Shown here: positions 50,387 through 59,286 of the stretch, one piece after another | Layout of the letters: each line of letters opens with the position of its first letter | How positions within the stretch are numbered: position 1 is the stretch's first letter | IMG/VR virus record: IMGVR_UViG_3300037261_000044 | Coordinates: 1-64,000 of that record | Length of the DNA: 64,000 nucleotides | Source of the DNA: a virus | Reading direction: 5' to 3' (one strand) | Notes under the pieces: generated by a model | What the model was told of the DNA's origin: nothing | What the model saw: only the letters and a program-made list of their open reading frames with translations | The model's database searches: none | Position numbers and translations under genes: made by a program

Positions 50387-51037
50387 GTGAAGAAAATCAT
50401 CATCGGGCTGGCACTGGGCTTGGCACTCATCGGTGCTCTAATCTTTGGCGCTAGGCAGGTTTCGTGGACGAATAACAGTTCGGGCGGTGCGGCAACAGCG
50501 GCACCGGTTCCTCTCCCGGCGGCATGGTTCAACAACGGAGACGAGTCGTACGGTGCACTGATGCGCAACTCGAATCACTGGGAGTGGGAGTTGACGCTCT
50601 CTATCTCTGAGATTCTACTGCTCGATGTGTTCATAGGGTTGATAGTGTGGCCGCGCATACACCGCGACATCAAGCGGCATGGAGTCAAGCCCGCCCACGG
50701 TGACTTCTACTGCAATGACCCGGCGCACGACTGCGACTACCAAGACGTGACGTTGCCCAGCCTTGCCCAGCGCATCGAGCGCCTAGAGTCTGAGTCAGCA
50801 ACAGCGTTCGCACGCGGGCATGCGGCGGCTGTAAGAGAGGATGCCGACCTGCGCTCTGGGAAGACCGGCGCGCGGCTCCGTGCCGAGGCGTGCCCTCACG
50901 GAGTAACGCCCGACATCTGTGGCATGTGCCACCCGGAAAACTTCGCCGGTATCGCCACCAAGGTCTCCCGCAACGACATCGTAGGTACTGAAGTCATCCA
51001 CGCGCGCACGGATGATTGGTGGCCCGGAAATCCCTGA
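50387..51037 (+). CDS. Membrane protein with Cys/His-rich domain
   Basis: 216 aa, GTG at 50387 with GGAG upstream. N-terminal membrane segment (MKKIIIGLALGLALIGALIF), an outer loop, a second hydrophobic segment (ILLLDVFIGLIVW), then a cytoplasmic domain with HDCDYQD, a helix and CPHGVTPDICGMCHPE. Probably two membrane passes with a metal-binding tail; family unknown. Its stop overlaps the polymerase start. Confidence 0.6.
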   Translation: MKKIIIGLALGLALIGALIFGARQVSWTNNSSGGAATAAPVPLPAAWFNNGDESYGALMRNSNHWEWELTLSISEILLLDVFIGLIVWPRIHRDIKRHGVKPAHGDFYCNDPAHDCDYQDVTLPSLAQRIERLESESATAFARGHAAAVREDADLRSGKTGARLRAEACPHGVTPDICGMCHPENFAGIATKVSRNDIVGTEVIHARTDDWWPGNP

Positions 51038-54000
51038 TGGAAGATTTTCCGTACGCCTGCAAACATCGCTCTCAGACCGTCTCTCCCCTGACCCCTGAAG
51101 GTTGGTGGGAGAGTCGCGTTAATGACGACCAGCCGCGCATGCTGGTCATCACCGGCTGGCCCAACAAGGACGAGATGGAGCGGGGCCGGATGAACGAAGG
51201 GAAGGTCAAGCGTAAGCTGGGCCAGATGTTTGCACGCGCCGGAGTCCCCATGGGGCAGGTCGCGTTCGCGCCGCTCCTGTGCTGGCGTCCTGACACCGAC
51301 CGCGAGCCGACCGAGAAGGAAGTCGCGGAGTGCCGCGCCCACCTCCTTGACTACGTTGATGACCTGAATCCTAACGTCATTCTGACCATGGGCGTCCCGG
51401 CGCTCGACGGCTGCCACGAGCCGCTGTCCATCTACATGCGCCGGGGCGAGGTCTTCAAGTCCAAGGTCTTCGGCAAGAAGCTGGTACCGACGTTTGCGCC
51501 GGGGCTGGTGCTGCGGGAGTGGGACAAGCAGAAGACGATAGAGCATGACCTCCGGCGCGCATGGGAGCAGGCGCAGACGCCGGAGTTCCCGCTGGGTCTG
51601 GGCGACGACTACTTCGTGTGCATCACGCCGGAGGAAGTGAAGGGCGCGCTTGACTACCTGACTGACCGGCCCATCGCCTCCTTCGACATCGAGACTGAGG
51701 GCTTCAATCTCTTTGAGCAAGATGAGATTCTGTGCGTGCAGATTTCCAGCAAGACCGGGGAAGGCTTCGTCTTCCCGCTGCGCGGCGCGTGGGCGCGGCA
51801 CAAGAAAGACAAGTACGCGGACTGGCAGCTTGAGCATGGCATCTGGGGCGAGGGCAAGAACGAGCACGGGCAGGTCAAGCGCGTCCTGTTCGATGGCGAG
51901 TCCATGGCGAACCATGAGCGCGACAAGCGCCGCAAGGTCAAGGTCTTCCACCCGGCGTTCCCGACTGGGAGCGTCATCTGCCAGACGCCGGACGCGCACA
52001 ATCCATACAGCCCTGCGTACGAGAAGCAGCAGCACATCTGCCGGGGCACCGTCACCAATGTTTTGCGTGGTGCCCTAGAGCCGTGCACGATGCCGGGTCA
52101 GATGCTCGGCAAGGAAGTCCCGCACGATTATAATGTCATCGCCGGAATGCTGCGCGATTGGCTGCAAGGGCAGACCAAGAAGGCCGCACAGAACGGTAAG
52201 TTCGACGTGAAGGGTCTGCTGTACCAACTCGGCATCAAGGTCGAGAACTTTGTGTTCGACACCATCCTCGCGTACCACATCATTCACGAAGAGTTCCCGC
52301 ACGACCTCGATACCATTCGTTCGTTCGTCACGTGGATGCCGCGCTACAACGAGTACCTGAAGACGTTCGTGCCATCGAAGAAGCACTCGTTCGCGCTGGT
52401 GCCCAATGAGGTGCTGTGGACGTACGGTGCCGCCGACGCCGACTGTGAGTTCCGCATCATCGAGCCGCTGATGGAGTGGCTGCTGGAAGACAATCCGGCG
52501 GATGGGCAGTGGCTCTTCGACAACATCGCGATGCCGCTGCAACGCACGCTCACGCAGATTGAGGGCAACGGCATCCTCGTCAACCGCGACCGGCTGACGC
52601 AACTCAGCCAGTGGTACCGCGAGAAGATTGACTCGCTGCGCACGCTGCTCTCCGAGATGGCGCACGACGACGGTTTCACCGAACCCGAGAAGTGGCACAA
52701 CGACAACGACCTTCGCGAGTGGATGTTCAAGGCCGACTACGAGCACGAGGTGCGCAAGGGTACGCTCCATACGTGCAAGGCGTGCCACGGCAAGGACTGG
52801 GAACTCTGCGAAGAGTGCGTGGAAGGCAAGGTACCGGGCCGGGAGCCGGAGATGGTCGCGTGCAAGGGCATCAACTTCCCGACGTACATGGCGTGGAAGT
52901 CGAAGAAGACCGGCCAGCCATCCACCGGCAAGAAGTCATTCGCCGCGCTGCGTGCGTGGTGCCGGGAAGAGTTCAAGTACACGATGCGCCAGACCGGCAA
53001 CCGCCGCGACGGCACGCCCATCATGTCGCGCTTCATCACGAAGACGGAACTGAAGCCCAGCGCCCGCGCATACCGCGCCCGCATGGCTGAGTACCTTGAT
53101 GCCATCGAGCAGTTGAAGAAGTGCATCAAGGCGAAGAATCAGTTCCTCGATGGCGACGACGAGAAGCAGGTCGTGGGCGCGAAGGCGCTGCTGGCGCACA
53201 TCAAGCGCGACGGGCGCGTGCACACGACCTTCAACCAACTGGTCGAGACGGCACGCCTGTCGTCCCGCGACCCGAACATGCAGAACCAGACGAACTCCGG
53301 CGAGTGCGGCATTCACCAAGAACAGGGCGTGCGATGTCCAGCCGGATGTCCCGGCGAGTACCGGCACTACAGCATCCGGTCGATGTACACCGTCAAGGAG
53401 GGTTGTAAGTGGGTCGCCGCTGACTACCGGTCAGAGGAAGTCCGCATCATGGCGTACCTTGCGGGCGATATGAAGCTGCTGGAAGCGACCATGACGTGCT
53501 ACGGGCCGAAGAAGGTCGGTGGCTGCGGCCTCGTCTTCCTCCCAACTGAGGACGACCCGGAGCGCCCGCTCAAGATGCTCAAGCACGAGCGTGACGAGGG
53601 CCATGTCGCCGCTGATGTCCACCAGTGGGTGGCGTCGCAGGTCTTCGGCGTCGCCTACGATGCCGTCACCAAAGAGCAGCGCCGCCAGTGCAAGAGCGTC
53701 ACCTTCGGCATCGCCTACGGGCAGTCGGAGATGGGTCTGGCCGATGCGCTGGGCTGGACGGTGGAGCGCGCCGCCGCGCTCATCAAGCTGTACTTCCAGA
53801 CCTTTCCCGACCTCGCCAAGTACCAGAAGAAGTGTGAGGGCGGCACGTTCCACGGCATGGACAGCATCAACGGCTTCGGTCGCAAGCGCCACACATTCGG
53901 CCCGGTCGAGATGAAGCCGTACGTCCGGGAGTGGGACTGGAAGAAGGTCGTCAACGCGATGTCGCGGGAACGCCTGAACTTCCCGACGCAGAGCACTGCC

Positions 54001-54381
54001 GCCGAGGTCATCAGCCTTGTCACCATCGCGCTGGGCGACGTGTGGGGCTATGAGACCGGGGAGAACACGGTCGCCCACCGGCTGGGCAAGCAACTGTGCG
54101 GCGGCGTCGCCCCGGCGCTGACCTTGCGCGACCTCGCCATCTCGATTATTCTGACAGTACACGACGCCCTTGAGTTCGAGTGCCCGGAAGAGCACGTCGA
54201 GCGCCTGTGCGGCATCATCGAGGATGTGATGGTGGGCATTCCGTGGAAAATCTTGGGTTGGTTTTTGCCTGTTGACATTTCGGTAGGTCGTTACTGGGAC
54301 GACACGCACGACGAGGATGAGTATGCGGCAGAACGAGAAGCGTTCGATGTGCCTGACGATGAAGCCGAAGAAGCAGCATGA
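51037..54381 (+). CDS. Family A DNA polymerase with N-terminal UDG-like domain
   Basis: 1,114 aa from ATG 51037. Residues about 38-175 resemble a uracil-DNA-glycosylase fold (APLLCWRPDTDREPTEKEV; ILTMGVPALDGC; LVPTFAPGLVLRE), but the catalytic-loop His of the HPxxLL motif is Ala and the GEAPG loop is altered. Then 3'-5' exonuclease motifs: SFDIETEGF (about 214), NGKFDVKG (386), YGAADAD (463). Polymerase motifs: A DYRSEEVR (796), B RRQCKSVTFGIAYG (884), C VHDALEFE (1040, with Ala replacing the Glu after the catalytic Asp). Cys clusters are inserted near residues 578-594, 754-771 and 820-829. Main replicase. Confidence 0.9.
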   Translation: MEDFPYACKHRSQTVSPLTPEGWWESRVNDDQPRMLVITGWPNKDEMERGRMNEGKVKRKLGQMFARAGVPMGQVAFAPLLCWRPDTDREPTEKEVAECRAHLLDYVDDLNPNVILTMGVPALDGCHEPLSIYMRRGEVFKSKVFGKKLVPTFAPGLVLREWDKQKTIEHDLRRAWEQAQTPEFPLGLGDDYFVCITPEEVKGALDYLTDRPIASFDIETEGFNLFEQDEILCVQISSKTGEGFVFPLRGAWARHKKDKYADWQLEHGIWGEGKNEHGQVKRVLFDGESMANHERDKRRKVKVFHPAFPTGSVICQTPDAHNPYSPAYEKQQHICRGTVTNVLRGALEPCTMPGQMLGKEVPHDYNVIAGMLRDWLQGQTKKAAQNGKFDVKGLLYQLGIKVENFVFDTILAYHIIHEEFPHDLDTIRSFVTWMPRYNEYLKTFVPSKKHSFALVPNEVLWTYGAADADCEFRIIEPLMEWLLEDNPADGQWLFDNIAMPLQRTLTQIEGNGILVNRDRLTQLSQWYREKIDSLRTLLSEMAHDDGFTEPEKWHNDNDLREWMFKADYEHEVRKGTLHTCKACHGKDWELCEECVEGKVPGREPEMVACKGINFPTYMAWKSKKTGQPSTGKKSFAALRAWCREEFKYTMRQTGNRRDGTPIMSRFITKTELKPSARAYRARMAEYLDAIEQLKKCIKAKNQFLDGDDEKQVVGAKALLAHIKRDGRVHTTFNQLVETARLSSRDPNMQNQTNSGECGIHQEQGVRCPAGCPGEYRHYSIRSMYTVKEGCKWVAADYRSEEVRIMAYLAGDMKLLEATMTCYGPKKVGGCGLVFLPTEDDPERPLKMLKHERDEGHVAADVHQWVASQVFGVAYDAVTKEQRRQCKSVTFGIAYGQSEMGLADALGWTVERAAALIKLYFQTFPDLAKYQKKCEGGTFHGMDSINGFGRKRHTFGPVEMKPYVREWDWKKVVNAMSRERLNFPTQSTAAEVISLVTIALGDVWGYETGENTVAHRLGKQLCGGVAPALTLRDLAISIILTVHDALEFECPEEHVERLCGIIEDVMVGIPWKILGWFLPVDISVGRYWDDTHDEDEYAAEREAFDVPDDEAEEAA

Positions 54382-54770
54382 AATCTGAGGCTGCTAGGCG
54401 GGCCAACTTGAAGTGGCGTACCACTCATCCCGGAGCGCACGAGGCGTACAACCATCAATGGCGTAAGGATAGGAGACTGCGACTCATTGACATGCTTGGC
54501 GGAAAGTGTGTACGCTGTGGGTTCAAGGAGCACCCGATGGCTCTGGACTTTGACCACATCGACCCAGAGTCAAAGTTGTTCACCATCAGCAATCATCTCA
54601 ATCGCTCTTGGGAACGACTCGTTGCAGAAGTGAAGAAATGCCGGATTCTGTGTGCTAACTGCCACAGGATTCGGACACATGTGCACGGATTAGCGCGCTT
54701 CGCTGGCCGAAGCCGGAGTATTCGATATGAAGACCGACATCATCTGGGACATCGACGGTGTGCTCTCTGA
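54378..54770 (+). CDS. HNH endonuclease
   Basis: 130 aa, ATG overlapping the polymerase stop (ATGA). Basic N-terminus, CVRCGF, then DFDHIDPESK and CRILCANCHRIRTH: a complete HNH/zinc core. The 3' end overlaps the next gene by 44 nt, and the tail after HVHG looks non-native. A free-standing homing nuclease placed just behind a replication gene is the usual reading. Confidence 0.75.
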   Translation: MKSEAARRANLKWRTTHPGAHEAYNHQWRKDRRLRLIDMLGGKCVRCGFKEHPMALDFDHIDPESKLFTISNHLNRSWERLVAEVKKCRILCANCHRIRTHVHGLARFAGRSRSIRYEDRHHLGHRRCAL

Positions 54771-55377
54771 CTTCACGCTGGGGTTCAAGAAGTTCATCAA
54801 CGAGCGCCATCGCATCCCGGTCGCCCCGTGCGGCGCGAAGAAGTCGTGGGCCTTTCGCGGCCTCGCTCCTGCTGAGGAAGTGGATATGTGGCAGCAGGCT
54901 GCCAGCGGAAAGTACGACTGGTCGCAGCAGGGCAGTCTGCTCACCGCCGGGGACTGGCAGGGCATTCGCGACCTGAAGGAAGGTGGCGCGACGTATTGGT
55001 ACATCACCAGTCGGTTCGGCCCGCCGTCACAGGTCATCGCCCAGACCCAGCAATGGTTGTCCGACCAAGGGTTCCCGGATGTGGAGAACCTGTGTCTCAC
55101 GATGGACAAGGTAGACTCCATCAAGTTCCACCCGGCGCACATCGACCCCATCGCGCTCATTGACGACGACATTCGCAACATCGTCTCATACGACGCGGCG
55201 TTCGGTGCGGGCCGCGTGTTCATCCGGGACTGGCAATATAATCGCGGACATGCGGTGTTTGCGGACTACGGCCACTCCATCGAGTCGGTCACGGCGCTGT
55301 CGTGCAACCGGGTGTCTTCGGTTTCGGAGTTCTGCTACAAGGCGCTTGAGAACATCGACGGCATCGACAGGGGATAA
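54727..55377 (+). CDS. HAD-family phosphatase, nucleotidase-like
   Basis: 216 aa; ATG at 54727 with GGAG upstream. Motif I WDIDGVLSDF (nucleophile Asp and acid Asp), motif II YITSRFG, a Lys region VDSIKFHPAHI and motif III ALIDDDIRN. The pattern fits phage 5'(3')-deoxynucleotidases or polynucleotide phosphatases. It may dephosphorylate dNMPs or DNA ends, complementing the dNMP kinase. Substrate not decided by sequence. Confidence 0.75.
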   Translation: MKTDIIWDIDGVLSDFTLGFKKFINERHRIPVAPCGAKKSWAFRGLAPAEEVDMWQQAASGKYDWSQQGSLLTAGDWQGIRDLKEGGATYWYITSRFGPPSQVIAQTQQWLSDQGFPDVENLCLTMDKVDSIKFHPAHIDPIALIDDDIRNIVSYDAAFGAGRVFIRDWQYNRGHAVFADYGHSIESVTALSCNRVSSVSEFCYKALENIDGIDRG

Positions 55378-55379
55378 CC

Positions 55380-55769
55380 ATGGGACTGTTCAAGAAGAAG
55401 ACTCCACCCGCCCCGAAGACCGGCTACGTGCTGGTCGATGGCTCACGCGCCCTGCGCTACCTCACCGGCAAGAACGCCGGGAAGATTGTGCCGCAGGCGC
55501 ACTACGAGCCGAAAGAGCAAGTGTGCGCCCGGTGCACACTCCCGAGCTACTCCGGCTTGCCGCCATTCATCACGGTGATGGGGTTCAATCCGAAGACCGG
55601 CGAGGCCATCGAGCAGTACGTGCACGAGCAGTGTCCGCGCGACCCGGCCAAACAGAAGGCTGCCATCGCTAAGTTTGCGGAGGTGAATGCCAAGTTCTAC
55701 GCGGAGTTCAAGAAGCTGACGCCGCCGCGCCACTCCCCGAGCGAGTTCATGCGGATGTTCTCGCGATGA
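55380..55769 (+). CDS. Unknown protein, 129 aa
   Basis: ATG at 55380, 2 nt after the HAD stop. Basic start (GLFKKKTPPAPKTGYV), one CARC pair and a distant Cys, and a C-terminal helix. A single zinc site is plausible. Stop overlaps the next start (ATGA). Confidence 0.55.
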   Translation: MGLFKKKTPPAPKTGYVLVDGSRALRYLTGKNAGKIVPQAHYEPKEQVCARCTLPSYSGLPPFITVMGFNPKTGEAIEQYVHEQCPRDPAKQKAAIAKFAEVNAKFYAEFKKLTPPRHSPSEFMRMFSR

Positions 55770-55918
55770 GGATGCTCGTGTGGTTCGCGCTGGCGCTGGC
55801 CGGAGTCGGCTACTGGTGGCATGTGCAACGCCATGAGGTGAAGCGCGACTACTGGACGGAGCAGGACGGCACGGATACGGCGACGACCGTGGCACGGCTC
55901 TATGAAAAGAAGCGCTAA
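55766..55918 (+). CDS. Small membrane-anchored protein, 50 aa
   Basis: ATG at 55766 (ATGA overlap). N-terminal membrane helix (LVWFALALAGVGYWW), then a charged tail. Overlaps the RNase H start by 17 nt. Confidence 0.55.
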   Translation: MRMLVWFALALAGVGYWWHVQRHEVKRDYWTEQDGTDTATTVARLYEKKR

Positions 55919-56219
55919 CCCCTGCCAGTGTGACAGGGTGCATCTCTGGTGTGACGGGCAACCGTTCACCGGGATGCCTCCGGCGCGCTGGGAGGGTCAC
56001 TGCACGGTGGTAGCTGACGACGACGAAGACCCGTTCTCTCCCGGCTGGCTGCTGGTCTATGAGTCCATCGGCGACAAGACCAGCAACGAGTGCGAGTATG
56101 CCGCAGTAATCTGGGCGTTAGAGTGGGCTGAGCGTCATACCCGCAACAACTACCATGTTATCACCGACAGCGAAGTGCTGGTCAAGCCACGTCGAGGGCG
56201 ACTATCGGTGCCAGCCTAA
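55902..56219 (+). CDS. RNase HI-like, N-terminal part before frameshift
   Basis: 105 codons from ATG 55902. RNase H strands and acidic residues are present: HLWCDGQPF (first Asp), ECEYAAVIWALEWA (Glu), VITDSEVLVK (third Asp). Right after VK the frame turns into PRRGRLSVPA and stops, while the expected continuation HVEGDYRCQPKLRP is found one base further on at 56188. So the gene is cut at about 56187 by an extra C or by programmed +1 frameshifting. Role if active: removal of RNA primers and R-loops. Confidence 0.7.
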   Translation: MKRSANPCQCDRVHLWCDGQPFTGMPPARWEGHCTVVADDDEDPFSPGWLLVYESIGDKTSNECEYAAVIWALEWAERHTRNNYHVITDSEVLVKPRRGRLSVPA

Positions 56220-56433
56220 GCTGCGGCCTTATCGCGACCGGGTGGTGGAACTGATTGAGGACACTGGGGCGCGGCTGACGTGGCAGGGGCGTGACTTCAA
56301 CAAGGCCGGTTGGTACAATGCCGGGGTACTGCTAGAGCGGGCGCGCCAGAAGCGCCTGCGGGACAAAGAGAATGGCGTCGTCAAGGTGAAGAAGCCGGTG
56401 AAGAACTGGTACAAGGGAGGTAAGACATGCTGA
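56188..56433 (+). CDS. RNase HI-like, C-terminal part after frameshift
   Basis: From 56188 (CAC) the frame encodes HVEGDYRCQPKLRPYRDRV, an RNase H helix-strand end with LTWQGRDFNKAGWYNAG, and a basic Lys/Arg tail. It joins directly to the N-terminal part at 56187. The frame ends at 56433 overlapping the next gene's ATG, as functional neighbours do. No good independent start was seen (ATG 56155 would add unrelated residues). Confidence 0.65.
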   Translation, partial: HVEGDYRCQPKLRPYRDRVVELIEDTGARLTWQGRDFNKAGWYNAGVLLERARQKRLRDKENGVVKVKKPVKNWYKGGKTC

Positions 56434-57557
56434 CATGGAACTTCGTACAGGGCGCGGCGTCAATCGTCGGCTTCCTTGTGTTCATTATCGCGGCGTCGGT
56501 GCTCGGCAGCGCCGGTATTGCCGCCATCATTCACTGGTTGGAGACTCGTCCAGCCAAGGACTGCGAGTGGGATAATTCGCCGTATTGCTGGACGCACGCC
56601 TGCGGCCCGTCTGACCAGTGCGACCTTGCGTCTTGTCCACACTGTGGCGACAACGTGAAGAGCGTGCGCCGCGTCATCACCGGCATCGCGCACTCTGAGC
56701 CGATACTCCCCGGCGAGACGCCTCTCGACGCTATGAAGCGCGTGAAGTGCATCAACGGCGACCACACTCTGGCGGATTGTGTGGAAGGTTGCCCCCCAGT
56801 GAAGGAAACTGTGTTCGACCAGTACCAGCAGCTTCTTCGGGATACGGAAATCCCGGATGACATCGTGTTCCGCGTGCGGTTCGTTAACCCTCAGACGATG
56901 GCCTATGAATCCGACGTGGAAGGTTTGCGGGAAGTGCAGGAGCATCTGTCGAACGGCGACATCATTCACTACATGCGCGGCGAGCGAACGCACACGCACC
57001 CGGCAACGCTCGAAGATGACCCGCAGTTTCGGTCTGAGGACGCCGCCGCCACGTACGAGCATTACGAGCGTGCGGTGAACATCATCCTTGCTGTAGACAT
57101 CATCATTCCTCACTGCGACAGCAGCGTGCTCCACGCTCCGGGTGAGTGTGTGTACTGCGACAAGCACCCGCAACTCCAACAGTGCCGGGAGGCGTACGGC
57201 ATCAACTTCACCGGGAAGTATGACCCGAACAAGTTCCTGTGTCCGTCTGAAGCGCGGCGTCCGCTCGACATCATCGAGCGGTGGAGCGGGAACCGGAAGT
57301 ATACGGAGTCGCCCATCGTTGAAGAGTTCCGCCGTGCACACGAGGCCGGTGAACTTCCTCCGTCGCTCTCCGGCGCGGATGTGGGCTGGGGATTCCCCGG
57401 AGATGTCGGTATGCAAGACCACGACCCCGAGGATGAGGGTGCTGACCCGGACTCGCCGCCGGAGAAGACCTGCACCATCCCGGAGTGCGACACGCCAACC
57501 GAGCGGCCCGGACAGCCTTGCGACCCATGTCACGATGAACTCGGCGCAGGGCATTAA
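56427..57557 (+). CDS. Membrane-anchored Cys-rich protein, 376 aa
   Basis: ATG at 56427 with GGGAGG upstream. N-terminal membrane segment (ASIVGFLVFIIAASVLGSAG), then Cys clusters: CEWDNSPYCWTHACG, CDLASCPHCGD, later CVYCDKHPQ and CTIPECDTP...CDPCHDE. The middle has an alpha/beta region. Likely several zinc sites in a membrane-tethered protein of unknown role. Confidence 0.55.
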   Translation: MLTWNFVQGAASIVGFLVFIIAASVLGSAGIAAIIHWLETRPAKDCEWDNSPYCWTHACGPSDQCDLASCPHCGDNVKSVRRVITGIAHSEPILPGETPLDAMKRVKCINGDHTLADCVEGCPPVKETVFDQYQQLLRDTEIPDDIVFRVRFVNPQTMAYESDVEGLREVQEHLSNGDIIHYMRGERTHTHPATLEDDPQFRSEDAAATYEHYERAVNIILAVDIIIPHCDSSVLHAPGECVYCDKHPQLQQCREAYGINFTGKYDPNKFLCPSEARRPLDIIERWSGNRKYTESPIVEEFRRAHEAGELPPSLSGADVGWGFPGDVGMQDHDPEDEGADPDSPPEKTCTIPECDTPTERPGQPCDPCHDELGAGH

Positions 57558-57578
57558 GAAAGCGGTATACTGAATATG

Positions 57579-58292
57579 ATGAAACCCACTGACAAACTCA
57601 GGTTCATTCGCCCCTTCGCCAGCGCCGAGTCGGTCTTCAACAAACCGACCGGCGTGCTGGATTTCCTCGATACTCTCATGGAGTTCGGCGCGGGCGTCTC
57701 CTTCGGTACATGGTACGCCGAAATCAACCTCACCATCTTCTCGGTGAATCTCCGGTTGTGCCTGAACAACCCGCTGTCACTCGGCGTGAACTTCGGCGTA
57801 GCGGGTAGCTGGGTGTATCTCGGCTTCGGTTTGGAGCAGGACGACGACGCGGCGCGCCTGTTCAAAGAGGCTGAGGCCAAACGCGCCCGGTTCGTGACGG
57901 CGGTGCAGATGTGCAAGCCGGGGCAGACCGTTGACGCCGCCGACTTCGAGCGTGAAGAGGCTAGGGCTGAACGCAAGAAGAAAGTCATCCGGGAGTTCCA
58001 ACGCACATTCTGGAACCGGAACCGTGGTGACAGCGACGACATTCCGCTTGGTAACGAAACGTGGCTCGTCTTCAAACCGGAGGGTGTCTTCGTTGAGGTT
58101 CGCCCGGTAGAGGATGAGGGCGCATCCTACAGTGAAATCTTTCGTGGCCTGAGCGAAGAAGCATTGGCAGCCGGTACCGCAGCCGCCACCAAGCTGACGG
58201 CTGTAGTTGGTGTATCGCATGCAGGTGAGCGTGATGCGGAAGGTCGCATCATCGTCACCGAGCGCCAACCCGGCGAGTTCCCGGAAGTGTAA
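57579..58292 (+). CDS. Unknown protein, 237 aa
   Basis: Two adjacent ATGs (57576, 57579). TATACT at 57566-57571 lies 7 nt before the second, suggesting a leaderless transcript; there is no ribosome site. N-terminal half with beta strands (NLTIFSVNLRLCLNNPLSLG; AGSWVYLGFGL), then a charged helix and a mixed C-terminus. No family recognised. Stop overlaps the next start (TAATG). Confidence 0.6.
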   Translation: MKPTDKLRFIRPFASAESVFNKPTGVLDFLDTLMEFGAGVSFGTWYAEINLTIFSVNLRLCLNNPLSLGVNFGVAGSWVYLGFGLEQDDDAARLFKEAEAKRARFVTAVQMCKPGQTVDAADFEREEARAERKKKVIREFQRTFWNRNRGDSDDIPLGNETWLVFKPEGVFVEVRPVEDEGASYSEIFRGLSEEALAAGTAAATKLTAVVGVSHAGERDAEGRIIVTERQPGEFPEV

Positions 58293-58765
58293 TGGAACCC
58301 AAGGCTGTACTCGGCAAGTTTGAGTTCCTTGAGCGCACGGTTGATACCGTGCTCAACACTATCATCTGGGAGTTCCTAGCTGATGGTGGTGACATGAGCG
58401 AAGAGTTCCTGTTTCAGGTGCCCTTCGACCTGCGAAACCCGGCGCGCCACCTGCGCGACAATTTCCTGCTGCGGCATCGTTCCACGACGGAGCACGTCAG
58501 GGAGCAGTTCGCGGTCGTACGGTCGGCTGCGGCGCGTGAGGTCGGCGTGCACGACATGAGCATGGCGCGCAGCATCGGGGCCGGGAAGGAATTGCGGGAG
58601 GCATTCACTGCCGCCTGCGCCTTGCACCCGGCATACAGCGCGATGCTGCTGGTGCTGTTCGATGAGGGCGACATAGACCGGCTGGTGTGGCAGTCACTCA
58701 GGCCGAGGGACTACTTCTACCCGGTGATGTCGGTGGCGTTACCAGATGAAACTGACGAAGGCTAG
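58292..58765 (+). CDS. Unknown protein, 157 aa
   Basis: ATG overlapping the previous stop. Helical, with LERTVDTVLNTIIWEFLADG and ARSIGAGKELREAFTAACAL. No family recognised; its end overlaps a basic microprotein. Confidence 0.55.
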   Translation: MEPKAVLGKFEFLERTVDTVLNTIIWEFLADGGDMSEEFLFQVPFDLRNPARHLRDNFLLRHRSTTEHVREQFAVVRSAAAREVGVHDMSMARSIGAGKELREAFTAACALHPAYSAMLLVLFDEGDIDRLVWQSLRPRDYFYPVMSVALPDETDEG

Positions 58766-58886
58766 GCGGCGGGATGCCAAGCGCATCAAGGGTCAGCAGA
58801 TGCGCGTCGATGGCAGGGGGCTGGTGACAGACCTGCCGAATGAGAAGAAGCGGAAGATACGAAGGAGACGTAACGACCGAGGGTAA
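58746..58886 (+). CDS. Very basic protein, 46 aa
   Basis: ATG at 58746 inside the previous gene's end. Nearly one third Lys/Arg (KLTKARRRDAKRIKG; NEKKRKIRRRRN). RNA or DNA binding is likely. Not preceded by a clear ribosome site. Confidence 0.45.
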   Translation: MKLTKARRRDAKRIKGQQMRVDGRGLVTDLPNEKKRKIRRRRNDRG

Positions 58887-58889
58887 GCC

Positions 58890-59054
58890 GTGAGTAGGAA
58901 GCAGCCGGTACACACAGATAATCGCCTTTTCAACGGTACGTGGTCGTTTCTCCACCTCATCGCCGCCGCCCAGTGCGCGATGATTTTCATGCATCTGGGG
59001 AGTTCGCGCTACCACTGGATGCGCGCCACAACGAAGGCTGATGACGATGCCTGA
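58890..59054 (+). CDS. Small membrane-associated protein, 54 aa
   Basis: GTG at 58890 with GAGGG upstream. One moderately hydrophobic segment (WSFLHLIAAAQCAMIFMHL) and a polar tail. Overlaps the next gene by 8 nt. Confidence 0.45.
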   Translation: MSRKQPVHTDNRLFNGTWSFLHLIAAAQCAMIFMHLGSSRYHWMRATTKADDDA

Positions 59055-59286
59055 CCTCATCCCCGATAAGTCCTCCAACCAGTTCGTGGTCGTCGCTCCG
59101 CTCGGGTACAAGGTGACAGCGGTATGCGGCGTCGGCCATCCCGTGGCCTTTGCGCATCAGGACACTGACGCGAAGTACGTGCCGTTCTCAGTCAACGGCC
59201 AGATAGTCTGTTGCCAATGCCTCGCGCCGATTGTGGGGCTGGCCTGTAACCGTCCTCACCGGACATTCGAGGTCGAAGATGCCTGA
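59047..59286 (+). CDS. Cys-containing GHP-motif protein, copy A
   Basis: 79 aa from ATG 59047 (another ATG at 59041). Pattern CGVGHPVAF...CCQCLAP matches the 60545-60772 product (CGRGHPMQF...CSICLTD), so the two are paralogues with a C...H...CxxC metal site. Function unknown. Confidence 0.6.
   Translation: MPDLIPDKSSNQFVVVAPLGYKVTAVCGVGHPVAFAHQDTDAKYVPFSVNGQIVCCQCLAPIVGLACNRPHRTFEVEDA

Noticed and set aside
18843-57575. Shared 14-mer CGGTATACTGAATA (about 18843 and 57563) as a phage-specific promoter
   Set aside because: A 14-mer match is expected by chance in 64 kb, one copy lies inside a gene, and no common -35 was seen.
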